A stretch of DNA of 43,125 bases from an uncultured Planctomycetia bacterium (GCA_937919205.1 CALFOZ010000091.1:1-43125); one strand, 5' to 3'; counted from the stretch's first letter, positions 20,284 through 29,082 are shown. Numbers and translations are program-made. The notes: generated by a model not told the origin, from the sequence alone.

Positions 20284-21605
20284 GCGAGCCACGCGTGGTT
20301 GTCACTGGCATGGGTTGGGTCACCAGTCTTGGCCACACGGTCGACGGTGTGTGGAAGCGCCTCATGAATTCCGAAAGCGGCATGGCGCCCATCACGCATT
20401 TCAAGGCCGCCACATTTCCAACTTCGTTCGCCGCCGAGGTGAAAGCCGACTTTGATTACCGCACATTCTTGAACGATCCAAAGGTGCACGCCACCACCGC
20501 GCTCAATGCGCAATTTGCATTGGGCGCCGCGCGGCAAGCCTGGAATCAGGCTGGATTTCACACACATCCACCCAAGGACCCGCGGCGCGTTGGCTTGTAT
20601 TTAGGCGCCGGCGAGGGCGTTCTTGATTTTGACAATTATGCCGGCGCGTTAATTTCGGCGTGGGACGCCACCACGCAAAAAGTGGACGGCGTGCGCTGGG
20701 CCAAGGCCGCGCTTGCGCGTCTTGAGGCTTTGAAAGAAATAGAGCAAGAGCCAAACATGTCGCTGGCGCACTTGGCGCGCGAGTTTGGAATTCGCGGACC
20801 CGCGTCCAATTGTTTGACTGCGTGCGCCGCTAGCACGCAGGCTATTGGCGAAGCCTTCAGCATGATCCGCCGCGGCGACGCCGACATCATGATGTCGGGT
20901 GGAACGCACACCATGATTCATCCGCTGGGCGTAACGGGTTTCAATCGACTGACCGCGCTGAGCACTTTCAAAGGTGATCCAACATTGGCAAGCCGTCCAT
21001 TCTGCATGAGCCGCGACGGCTTTGTCATGGGCGAGGGCAGTGGCATGGTGATACTGGAAAAACTTGAGCACGCGTTGGCGCGTGGCGCCACGCCGCTTGC
21101 GGAAGTGATTGGCTATGGTTCCAGCGCCGACGCATTTCGCATCACGGACATTCAGCCCGAAGGTCGCGGCGCCGCGGCCGCCATCAACGCCGCTTTGCAA
21201 CAAGCCCAAATTGATCCCGCCGCCGTTGGTCCTGACGGTCGCCCGCTCATTCATTACATCAGCGCGCATGGCACGGGCACCAAGGAAAATGATTCCATTG
21301 AAACGCGCGCCGTGAAAGTGGTGTTTGGCGAGCGCGCCAAACATATTCCAATGAGCAGTATTAAGAGCATGATGGGTCACTTGATCGCGGCCGCGGGCGC
21401 GGTGGAATTTATGACGTGCATTCTGGCCATTCAACATGGCATGTTGCCGCCCACGCGCAATCACCACGACCCAGATCCTGCGCTCGACCTTGACTATGTT
21501 CCAAATGTCGCGCGCAAATGCGCCGTGGACACATGCATCAGCAATTCATTTGGTTTCGGCGGGCAAAATGATACTCTTGTGGTGACGCGTTACAAAAACT
21601 CGTAA
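20280..21605 (+). CDS. beta-ketoacyl-ACP synthase, FabF-like, intact catalytic triad
   Basis: GPASNCLTACAASTQAIGEA (Cys), ISAHGTGTKENDSIE (His), SSIKSMMGHLIAAAGAVE (Lys/His); ATGA overlap with the upstream gene. Confidence 0.93.
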   Translation: MSEPRVVVTGMGWVTSLGHTVDGVWKRLMNSESGMAPITHFKAATFPTSFAAEVKADFDYRTFLNDPKVHATTALNAQFALGAARQAWNQAGFHTHPPKDPRRVGLYLGAGEGVLDFDNYAGALISAWDATTQKVDGVRWAKAALARLEALKEIEQEPNMSLAHLAREFGIRGPASNCLTACAASTQAIGEAFSMIRRGDADIMMSGGTHTMIHPLGVTGFNRLTALSTFKGDPTLASRPFCMSRDGFVMGEGSGMVILEKLEHALARGATPLAEVIGYGSSADAFRITDIQPEGRGAAAAINAALQQAQIDPAAVGPDGRPLIHYISAHGTGTKENDSIETRAVKVVFGERAKHIPMSSIKSMMGHLIAAAGAVEFMTCILAIQHGMLPPTRNHHDPDPALDLDYVPNVARKCAVDTCISNSFGFGGQNDTLVVTRYKNS

Positions 21606-21629
21606 GTCATTTGTTTCTGGGTGTACTTC

Positions 21630-22298
21630 ATGACAAGCACAATTGAGACTGGAACAATTCCAAAGCAAGTTCATCGCCGCAGGTTGGGGATACAAATTTC
21701 CCTGGCGCTGGTTTTCTTGGCGGTGGCATTTGTATTGTCCAAGCGATCGCCTTCGTGGTTTCAACATACTTTCACAAGCGACGCGGCTATGGAAACCCGC
21801 AGCGCGGATTTTGAGCAAGGCATAGCCGCGCAATTCACCAAGGTGCGCGGCCAGGACCGCGAGTGGGCCATCAAGATTTCAGAAACCCAGATGAATGAGT
21901 GGCTGGCCTCGCGCTTGCCCAAGTGGCTGGAGCATCAAGGTAAGAGCGCGCAAGAATTCAACCGCAAAGTGCAAGTGCGTTGTGAACAGGATCACATGGA
22001 CATTGCGGCGGAAAATTTCTGGGGAGTGGGGGCGATACAGATCGCGCCAAAGATGCAACCCGCCACGAAAGACAATGTCACTGGCGCAACATTGAATGTG
22101 TCGCCAACATCCGCGGCCATCGGGTCATTGTTTGTTCCAACATTTATGATTTCCACATTTGGCCCCACGGATATGTTTGAATCGCTCAACAATGCCGAGT
22201 TTCGCCTAGCCGATGGACGGTGCGTGCGGGTGATAGATATTGAAGTGTTGCCGGGTGAAATCCGCATGCAACTCAACACATCGCCCACCAAAGAGTAA
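21630..22298 (+). CDS. hypothetical membrane-anchored protein
   Basis: One N-terminal TM segment (ISLALVFLAVAFVLS) then a soluble domain; collinear downstream of the KS pair. Confidence 0.65.
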   Translation: MTSTIETGTIPKQVHRRRLGIQISLALVFLAVAFVLSKRSPSWFQHTFTSDAAMETRSADFEQGIAAQFTKVRGQDREWAIKISETQMNEWLASRLPKWLEHQGKSAQEFNRKVQVRCEQDHMDIAAENFWGVGAIQIAPKMQPATKDNVTGATLNVSPTSAAIGSLFVPTFMISTFGPTDMFESLNNAEFRLADGRCVRVIDIEVLPGEIRMQLNTSPTKE

Positions 22299-22584
22299 GT
22301 CTTCACAGCAACAACTTCAGCATGCGCTTTCCATGGCTGGTCGCGCTGATGTTGGCGAGGCATGCAACACCGAGCGCCGTGACAAGACCCGATATTCACA
22401 AAAGCGCGATTTTAGATGCTTTGCATGCAACCACTTACACCGTTCCAGCGGATATGTCTTTGGAAACACCAACAAGTGAATCCGACATTGAGGTGAGGGA
22501 AAAGAGAGGGCGATCGCCATGCCTGGCGCGAGCCGATTGAGGGAATTGGAAACAAATATCGCAGGGATTTGAGGGAAAAGGAAA

Positions 22585-22670
22585 GGCCAAGAGCAGGTTT
22601 GTGTTGTCCCATGGGTTGGCGCCGCGGTGGTCGCCAACAGAACAATTCAGCCTCTTTGCGGGCTTGGACC
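22585..22670 (+). ncRNA. candidate structured RNA element (nested hairpin)
   Basis: Inner stem GTTGGCG (22615-22621)/CGCCAAC (22632-22638); outer pairing GGCCAAG (22585-22591)/CTTGGACC (22663-22670); upstream of a strong terminator. Confidence 0.35.
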
Positions 22671-22701
22671 CAGAAAACTGCAACCAGTCACTCCCCCGTA
22701 G

Positions 22702-22739
22702 ACGCGTTCGTGGCTAACCCCGCGGACGCGTTTTTTTTT
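22702..22739 (+). terminator. Rho-independent terminator
   Basis: 12-bp stem ACGCGTTCGTGG / CCGCGGACGCGT (two G-U pairs), loop CTAACC, then a run of T to 22739. Confidence 0.85.
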
Positions 22740-22784
22740 GTTTACTAGACTCTCACCTCCGCAACCCATCAAGAAATTCCACAC

Positions 22785-24440
22785 ATGCCACAACTCACCA
22801 TTAACGGCAAGACATGCTCCTTTGAAAAGGGCGAAACCATTTTGCAAGCGGCGCTTCGTCACGACGAGGAGATTCCGCATTACTGCTACCACCCCGGACT
22901 TTCCATCGTGGCCAACTGCCGCATTTGTCTGGCTGAAGTGTGGAGTCCAGATCCAAAGACCGGCGCCTTGCGTGCGGGCAATAAATTATTTCCAACGTGT
23001 CAGACGCCAGCGGTTGAAGGCCAAGTGGTGTACACCGATTCTCCCAAAGCCGTCGGCAATCAAAAAGCCGTCATGGAATTTCTGCTCATCAATCATCCAG
23101 TGGATTGCCCTGTGTGCGACCAAGCGGGCGAGTGCCACTTGCAGGATTACAGCTATCAATATGGACGCGGCGAGAGTCGCTTCAAGGAAGCCAAGAACAA
23201 GCGTCCTAAAAAAGATGTCGGCCCGCATGTTCTGTTGTACAGCGATCGTTGCATCATGTGCACGCGTTGCGTTCGCTTCACGCGCGAGGTCACGGGCACC
23301 GGCGAGTTGATGGTGGATGGCCGCGGCAGTATTGAGGAGATTGATATTTTTCCAGGCATCGCGCTGAATAATGAATTAAGCGGCAATGTTGTGGACATTT
23401 GCCCCGTGGGCGCGCTTCTTGACAAAGATTTTCTGTTTCAACAACGCGTTTGGTTTTTGAAGAAAACCCCAAGCATTGATGGCTTGACCGCCAGCGGCGA
23501 CAACATCAGCGTGGAGCACAATGAAGGCGTGATTTATCGCGTGAAGCCGCGCGACAATATTGAAGTGAACAAGTGGTGGATCACCGACGAGGTGCGCTAC
23601 GGTTGGAAGTTTGTGCATAGCGAGAACCGTTTGAAGTTGCCCGCGATCAAGGGACGCGATGCATTTGTGGCCGATGACGCCGCCGCCGCATGGAGCGACG
23701 CGTTGAGCGCAACTATGAACACGTTGGAGAGCGCGGTGAAGAATGGTGGTCGCCTTGGTGTCATGGTCAGTCCAATGTTGACCAGCGAAGATGCCTTCTT
23801 GTTGGCCACAACTGTTCTTGCAATTGATGCGCAAGCCGAACTTGCCGTTGGTCCAATTCCTGTTTTAGGTCAAGACAAAACATTCCCAGGTGGCTTCACC
23901 ATGTACGCCGAGAAGGCGCCCAACGCGCGCGGAGTTCGCCGCGTATTGGAGGCGCTTGCCAAGGGACGCAAAGTGCACGATGCGGCCAGCTTTGAAAGCG
24001 CCGCAAAGTCCAAAGCGATCGCCGCCGCGGTGGTCACGGGAAATTATCCAAGTGACTGGGTCATGCCATCCCTGCACAGCGCGCTGAGCAATGTGAAGTT
24101 GATCGTGATTGACACCTTGCCAAGCACGCTTGCGGACATTGCCCAAGTTGTGTTGCCTGGCGCTACATGGGCTGAAAAAGCCGGCACATTTGAAAACGCA
24201 AAGAACCGCCTGCAAAGCTTTGATCGAGCTATTGCCACCGTTGATTTTGCCAAGGGCGAAAGCCAAATCGCGCTGGAATTGCAAGCTGTTCGCGCCGGCG
24301 TGAAGACCAAGGCCTTTGATGCAAGCGCGACCCGCGCCGAAATGGCGCGCGTTGTTGGCTTGGAGCGATTCACAACGGATCTTCATGCGCCGCCCAAACC
24401 TGCCAAGGTCGCGGGCGACATGGTGTTGATTGAAATCTAA
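22785..24440 (+). CDS. nuoG: NADH-quinone oxidoreductase subunit G-like protein
   Basis: N1b-type Cys set in CYHPGLSIVANCRICLAEVW...FPTC, N5-type HPVDCPVCDQAGEC, N4-type CIMCTRC and VDICPVGAL; 551 aa. Confidence 0.92.
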   Translation: MPQLTINGKTCSFEKGETILQAALRHDEEIPHYCYHPGLSIVANCRICLAEVWSPDPKTGALRAGNKLFPTCQTPAVEGQVVYTDSPKAVGNQKAVMEFLLINHPVDCPVCDQAGECHLQDYSYQYGRGESRFKEAKNKRPKKDVGPHVLLYSDRCIMCTRCVRFTREVTGTGELMVDGRGSIEEIDIFPGIALNNELSGNVVDICPVGALLDKDFLFQQRVWFLKKTPSIDGLTASGDNISVEHNEGVIYRVKPRDNIEVNKWWITDEVRYGWKFVHSENRLKLPAIKGRDAFVADDAAAAWSDALSATMNTLESAVKNGGRLGVMVSPMLTSEDAFLLATTVLAIDAQAELAVGPIPVLGQDKTFPGGFTMYAEKAPNARGVRRVLEALAKGRKVHDAASFESAAKSKAIAAAVVTGNYPSDWVMPSLHSALSNVKLIVIDTLPSTLADIAQVVLPGATWAEKAGTFENAKNRLQSFDRAIATVDFAKGESQIALELQAVRAGVKTKAFDASATRAEMARVVGLERFTTDLHAPPKPAKVAGDMVLIEI

Positions 24441-24475
24441 GTTGTTCCCCGTGCTGTCAAGCGGATCCAACGCGC

Positions 24476-25891
24476 GTGGTTGAGCGGCATCCAATTCGTG
24501 AAGTGTGGGCGCAGGCGTGGCCAAGCGTTCTGACCATGGTCAGTTACACCCTGATGCAATTTGTGGATTCGCTCATGGTGGCGCAAGTGGGTCCAATTGA
24601 AATGGCGGCGCAAGGCAACGGCGGTATCTGGAGTTTTGTTCCGCTGGCGTTTTTGTTTGGCGTGTTGAGCATGGTCAACACATTCACCGCGCAAAATGTT
24701 GGCGCGGGTCGGCGCGAAGAAATCGCGCGCTTCGCCTGGACTGGTTTTTGGTTCTCGCTTGTGGTGTGGGCGGTGATCATGTTGCCGTGGGCGGCGTGCT
24801 TGCCCATGGTGTTTCAATATTCCGGGCACTCGCAAAAACTGCTCACGCTTGAAACTCAATACGCGGTCACGCTGGTGTTGGGCTCCATCTTCGCGCTTGC
24901 AGGCAAGTGCATGAGCAATTTCTACTTTGGTTTACAGCGGCCAAGGGTGATCGCGGTGGCGGCGTTGGCGGGCAATATGGTGAATATTGTGCTGAATTAT
25001 GTGCTTATTTATGGGGAAAGTGGCTTGCCTTCCATGGGGTTGCCTGGCGTTGCCGGCGTCCCGGCCTTGGGCGTGTTGGGCGCGGCTATCGCCACGGTGT
25101 GCGGCACGATCGCCGAGGTCGCCATTCCGTTGGCGCTATTTTTCTCAGCGCGCTTTGCCAAGGACCACGGCGTCTGGCAATCGTGGCGGCCATCTCTGAA
25201 TGACTGCAAAAAACTTTTACGAGTTGGCTGGCCCGTTGGAATTCAATTTGGAAATGAGATTATTTGTTGGGCGATCTTTATGACGGTGCTGGTTGGAAAG
25301 TTTGGCGAGATCCATCTCACCGCGGGGTGGGCCACTTTGCGCTTCATGCATTTGTCATTCATGCCCGCGGTTGGATTTAGCGTGGCCACTACGGCTTTGG
25401 TTGGAAAATATATGGGAGCGGGGCGGCCAGATCTTGCGGCCAATCGCGCGCACTGGGCGTTGTTGTTGGCCACCATCTATATGACGCTGTGCGGATTGGC
25501 CATGGCCATCTTTCGCGCGCCACTTATTTCACTTTTTACTTCCACCACGGATGTCGCCACCACCGCGGACATTATTCGCATTGGTTCCACGCTCATGATT
25601 TGCGCGGCCGTGTTTCAAACCTTCGACGCCATTGGAATTGTCTATAACGGCGCGTTGCGCGGCGCGGGCGACACGGTTGTGCCCGGCCTGTACACCATCG
25701 CGTTCAATTGGGTTTTTATTGTGCTCGGCGGATGGCTGTTTGTTGTCTTATGGCCGGCTTTGGAGAGCCTAGGTCCTTGGATTGCCTCGGCTATTTACAT
25801 CATTGTGCTGAGCGTGTTCCTGACCAAGCGCTTTGAAGGCGGGCGTTGGCGGCGCATTCGCCTCTTGGAAACAAACCCCATTCACGGTTAG
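24476..25891 (+). CDS. MATE-family efflux transporter
   Basis: About 12 hydrophobic segments; SYTLMQFVDSLMVAQVGPIEMAAQG, VNTFTAQNVGAGRREE, GALRGAGDTVVP. Confidence 0.92.
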   Translation: MVERHPIREVWAQAWPSVLTMVSYTLMQFVDSLMVAQVGPIEMAAQGNGGIWSFVPLAFLFGVLSMVNTFTAQNVGAGRREEIARFAWTGFWFSLVVWAVIMLPWAACLPMVFQYSGHSQKLLTLETQYAVTLVLGSIFALAGKCMSNFYFGLQRPRVIAVAALAGNMVNIVLNYVLIYGESGLPSMGLPGVAGVPALGVLGAAIATVCGTIAEVAIPLALFFSARFAKDHGVWQSWRPSLNDCKKLLRVGWPVGIQFGNEIICWAIFMTVLVGKFGEIHLTAGWATLRFMHLSFMPAVGFSVATTALVGKYMGAGRPDLAANRAHWALLLATIYMTLCGLAMAIFRAPLISLFTSTTDVATTADIIRIGSTLMICAAVFQTFDAIGIVYNGALRGAGDTVVPGLYTIAFNWVFIVLGGWLFVVLWPALESLGPWIASAIYIIVLSVFLTKRFEGGRWRRIRLLETNPIHG

Positions 25892-25923
25892 ACTGCCCGA
25901 CCACCTTTTACCACTGGAGATTT

Positions 25924-26847
25924 ATGTCAAACACTGGCCTTGATACCGTACTCGCCGCAACAAGTGATCCCGCCGCTTCCCAAGTTTTTATGAAGCAAGG
26001 AAAATCTTTCGAAGCCGACGCCAAATTTTTCGAGGCGCTTGATGCCTACAAGAATGCCGCGCTCGCCAACCGCACCACCACCACGCTGTTCAACCTGGCG
26101 CGCATGCAGGATTACCTTGGCTACGACGACGACGCCATGCGAAGTTACGAGGAGTGCACCCGACTTCCAAATCCTCCCATCAACGCGTTCTTAAATCTCG
26201 CCGTTCTACTTGAGGACGCCGCGCAATTCACCCGCGCCAGCAAGTTGATTCAGAAAGTGCTTGAGGCCAATCCAAATCATCCGCGCGCAAAATTATTCAT
26301 CCGCGATGTGCAAGCCAGCAAGAACATGTTGTACGACGAGGAGCTCGCGCGCATGAAGGGCCGCGAGGAGGCCATGTTTGAATTGCCAGTGGCCGAGTTT
26401 GAACTTTCCATTCGCGCGCGTAATTGCTTGAAGAAGATGAGCATCCGCACGTTGGGTGATTTGCTTCGCATTGGCGAGGCCGAGTTGCTTTCATACAAGA
26501 ATTTTGGCGAGACCAGTTTGGTTGAGATCAAGCAAATGCTCACCGCGCGCGGCTTGCGCTTGGGTCAGCAACTTGATCGCGGCCACTACGACAAGGTTCG
26601 CAGTGAAGTGCTGGAAAAGATGAAGGGCACCGTCGCTGACGGCGTGTTGGGCATGACCGTGGGCACGTTGAACTTGGGTATTCGCAGTAGAAAAGCCCTG
26701 CAATTGCTCGGTATTCAAACGGTCGGTGATCTTGCCGCACGAACCGAAGCCGAGTTGATGGGCGTGAAGAATTTTGGCGCCACAAGTTTGGTGGAAATTC
26801 ATGAGCGTCTTGGTGAACACGGTCTCGCCTTGCGTACGCTTGAGTGA
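25924..26847 (+). CDS. TPR-like N-terminus plus two tandem RNA polymerase alpha-subunit C-terminal-like domains
   Basis: Repeat 1 LPVAEFELSIRARNCLKKMSIRTLGDLLRIGEAELLSYKNFGETSLVEIKQMLTARGLRLG and repeat 2 LNLGIRSRKALQLLGIQTVGDLAARTEAELMGVKNFGATSLVEIHERLGEHGLAL align by eye with E. coli RpoA CTD. Confidence 0.9.
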   Translation: MSNTGLDTVLAATSDPAASQVFMKQGKSFEADAKFFEALDAYKNAALANRTTTTLFNLARMQDYLGYDDDAMRSYEECTRLPNPPINAFLNLAVLLEDAAQFTRASKLIQKVLEANPNHPRAKLFIRDVQASKNMLYDEELARMKGREEAMFELPVAEFELSIRARNCLKKMSIRTLGDLLRIGEAELLSYKNFGETSLVEIKQMLTARGLRLGQQLDRGHYDKVRSEVLEKMKGTVADGVLGMTVGTLNLGIRSRKALQLLGIQTVGDLAARTEAELMGVKNFGATSLVEIHERLGEHGLALRTLE

Positions 26848-26853
26848 GGACAA

Positions 26854-26868
26854 GCCGCCTGAGGCGGC
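26854..26868 (+). repeat. perfect hairpin GCCGCC-TGA-GGCGGC abutting the Shine-Dalgarno of the SpoIID-like gene
   Basis: Read directly; followed by GAAGGAG and ATG at 26881. Confidence 0.6.
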
Positions 26869-26880
26869 GAAGGAGCCTCG

Positions 26881-28389
26881 ATGGCGGTGAACTATGGATG
26901 GCAACCTCCCTCGCAAGCCGGACGATTTATCGCCACGCTTGCGGCAATTGTGATTGTCGCTTGGGGCTACATGACCATTCCAAGTGGATGTGAAACGGAG
27001 GCTGCGGTTAGGTCGCGGACCGCGTTGCCAGGCAGTCCTTTGGAAAAAAATTCCACTGGTTCATCCACGGCCGCGCCAATCGTAAGCGTTGACGGCGCCA
27101 AGGATGTTGTTGAAAGGCCAAAGACTCCGCCTCCACTGCAGCGGCCATTTCCGCCAACGTCGCAGCCGAACATTCGTGTGCGAGTTGCGGCTGTGCGCGA
27201 CGAACCTGTGCAGTTGACGCACTCCTCTGGTTGGCTTTGGCTCAAGGGTGAGAACGCGCAATCGGGTCGAACATTTCGCGCGCCCGTTGCGGTGTATCCA
27301 GTGGTTGATGGCTGGCGAATTGTCGAGGCCTTTGGAACCACGCAAGCGGTCAGCTTTCGGTTGAAGGAGATTGGATCGCTACACGCCAAAGCGCCGCAAA
27401 ATTCCAGCGGCGCGATTCAGTTCAACGGCAACATGTATTTGGGCAACGCCACAATGGTGCGCCGTGCGGATATCAATGAAAATGCCTCGGATTTGGTGTT
27501 TACCGTACCTCTGGAGGAGTATTTGCCTGGAGTGTTGGCCAAGGAATTATTCAAGGGTTGGCAAGCCAATACGTATCAAGCGCAAGCCATTGCCGCGCGC
27601 AGTTACGCCGCGTGTGAAATGGAGTGGTGGAGAAATCGCCGCCACTACGACGTGGTCGCCGGTCAGGCAAGCCAAGCGTGGGTGGGCGCAACCAGCGACG
27701 CAAAAAGTTTGGACGCGGTCGCCAATACGCGCGGACAATATCTTGTGTTTGATGGACGGGTTGTGCCAACGTACTACTCCAGTTGTTGCGGTGGATTGCC
27801 TTCGTCCGCGGTGGATTCCATCCGCGATGGAACATGGACGCAGATCGCGCCGCTTGCGATCACCGAGAAGGGGCGCCGTACAATGTGTTGCGAGAAGGCG
27901 CCAGTGGCAAAGTGGCAGGCGTCATTTTCAATTTCAGAAACGGTCGATCGCATGAATGAATGGTCCAAGCAAGCTGGGCGCAAAGATTTGGGTCCAATGA
28001 ATGGCATGAAAAGTTTTGTTGTGGGTGAAAAAAATTCCGTCGGGCGTTCTATGACATTTCTGATCACCGATCGAAATGGAAAGCGATTCACGTGGGACGC
28101 CTCGGACTTTCGCGTGGCCATGAATGCCTCAGCCAATAGATCGAGTGATAGTTTGAAATCTTCAGCGCTTGAACCGCGCATTCAAAATGGGCGCATCATT
28201 TTGGATGGCCGCGGCTACGGTCACGGCGCGGGAATGTGCCAATATGGGGCGGAATTCATGGCAAAATCAGGAAAATCTCCGCGGGCGATTTTGGAGCGCT
28301 ACTACCCCGGAGCCACCGTTGTCACCATGCCAGAAACTTCCAGCGCCAGCACCACCACTTCGGCGTTGGTGAGTTCCCCCAAACCTTAA
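26881..28389 (+). CDS. SpoIID/LytB-domain protein (peptidoglycan-acting)
   Basis: VPLEEYLPGVLAKELFKGWQANTYQAQAIAARSYAAC...VPTYYSSCCGG...GRGYGHGAGMCQYGAEFMAKSGKSPRAILERYYPG. Confidence 0.9.
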   Translation: MAVNYGWQPPSQAGRFIATLAAIVIVAWGYMTIPSGCETEAAVRSRTALPGSPLEKNSTGSSTAAPIVSVDGAKDVVERPKTPPPLQRPFPPTSQPNIRVRVAAVRDEPVQLTHSSGWLWLKGENAQSGRTFRAPVAVYPVVDGWRIVEAFGTTQAVSFRLKEIGSLHAKAPQNSSGAIQFNGNMYLGNATMVRRADINENASDLVFTVPLEEYLPGVLAKELFKGWQANTYQAQAIAARSYAACEMEWWRNRRHYDVVAGQASQAWVGATSDAKSLDAVANTRGQYLVFDGRVVPTYYSSCCGGLPSSAVDSIRDGTWTQIAPLAITEKGRRTMCCEKAPVAKWQASFSISETVDRMNEWSKQAGRKDLGPMNGMKSFVVGEKNSVGRSMTFLITDRNGKRFTWDASDFRVAMNASANRSSDSLKSSALEPRIQNGRIILDGRGYGHGAGMCQYGAEFMAKSGKSPRAILERYYPGATVVTMPETSSASTTTSALVSSPKP

Positions 28390-28408
28390 TCGTCGCAAGG
28401 ATTCAACA

Positions 28409-29026
28409 GTGTTCACAGGAATTATTCAACATATGGTGGCGGTGGAATCACTCGATGTCACGCCGTATGGCAAGAAATTGGTTTTAAATTGCGGCGAGTG
28501 GCCGGGCAATCCCACCATTGGAGAAAGTATCTGCGTGGATGGATGTTGCTTAACGGTGAAGGAGATTCCGCACGGCTCGCTGGCCTTTGATGTTGTTCAG
28601 CAGACATTGCAACACACCACGATTGGCAATTTGCGGTGCGGCGACATGGTGAATGTTGAACGCGCTTTGCGGGCGGATTCATTGTTGGGTGGCCACATGG
28701 TTCAAGGACATGTGGACACCACGGCGTTGGTTCTAGAGGTGGATCGCGCCAACGGTCAATGGCGCGCGCGCATCGAGTCGCCAGCCTCCATTGAGCATGT
28801 GTTGCAAGAGCGTGGCAGTGTGGCGGTTGACGGCGTGAGCTTGACCATCGCCACCAAAGGCCAAGGTTGGTTTGAAGTGGCGCTGATTCCAGAGACGCTT
28901 GCCAAGACAGCATTGCGGTTACGACTTCAAGGCGCGCGCGTGAATATTGAGGCTGATTCCATGGCAAAAATCATCGCCGCTGAAGTGGCTCGACAAATGC
29001 AACTATTGCGAATGCCAGGCGTTTGA
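28409..29026 (+). CDS. ribE: riboflavin synthase alpha chain (GTG start)
   Basis: MFTGIIQ, GESICVDGCCLTV, GGHMVQGHVD, VAVDGVSLTI; two lumazine-binding repeats. Confidence 0.95.
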   Translation: MFTGIIQHMVAVESLDVTPYGKKLVLNCGEWPGNPTIGESICVDGCCLTVKEIPHGSLAFDVVQQTLQHTTIGNLRCGDMVNVERALRADSLLGGHMVQGHVDTTALVLEVDRANGQWRARIESPASIEHVLQERGSVAVDGVSLTIATKGQGWFEVALIPETLAKTALRLRLQGARVNIEADSMAKIIAAEVARQMQLLRMPGV

Positions 29027-29028
29027 AC

Positions 29029-29047
29029 TACAAAAATTATTTTTGTA
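29029..29047. repeat. AT-rich hairpin TACAAAAA-TTA-TTTTTGTA between convergent genes
   Basis: Perfect 8-bp stem between the ends of ribE and the SpoIIE-type phosphatase; possible weak bidirectional terminator. Confidence 0.4.
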
Positions 29048-29082
29048 TCCACACGATCGCCGCCCAAATTTGGTTGGCGCAT

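Noticed and set aside
22322-22540. 72-aa ORF in the pre-nuoG interval
   Set aside because: No SD or good promoter spacing, no recognisable motif; overlapping ORFs exist on both strands. A real small protein cannot be excluded.
22585-22739. Interval as RNase P RNA, tmRNA or SRP RNA
   Set aside because: Lacks the RNase P conserved GAGGAAAGUCC-type core, a tRNA-like CCA end and tag ORF of tmRNA, and the SRP GGAAG/GCAG loop motif.
29029-29047. AT hairpin after ribE as a canonical intrinsic terminator
   Set aside because: The stem is A/T-rich rather than GC-rich, so stability is doubtful; kept only as a low-confidence repeat.
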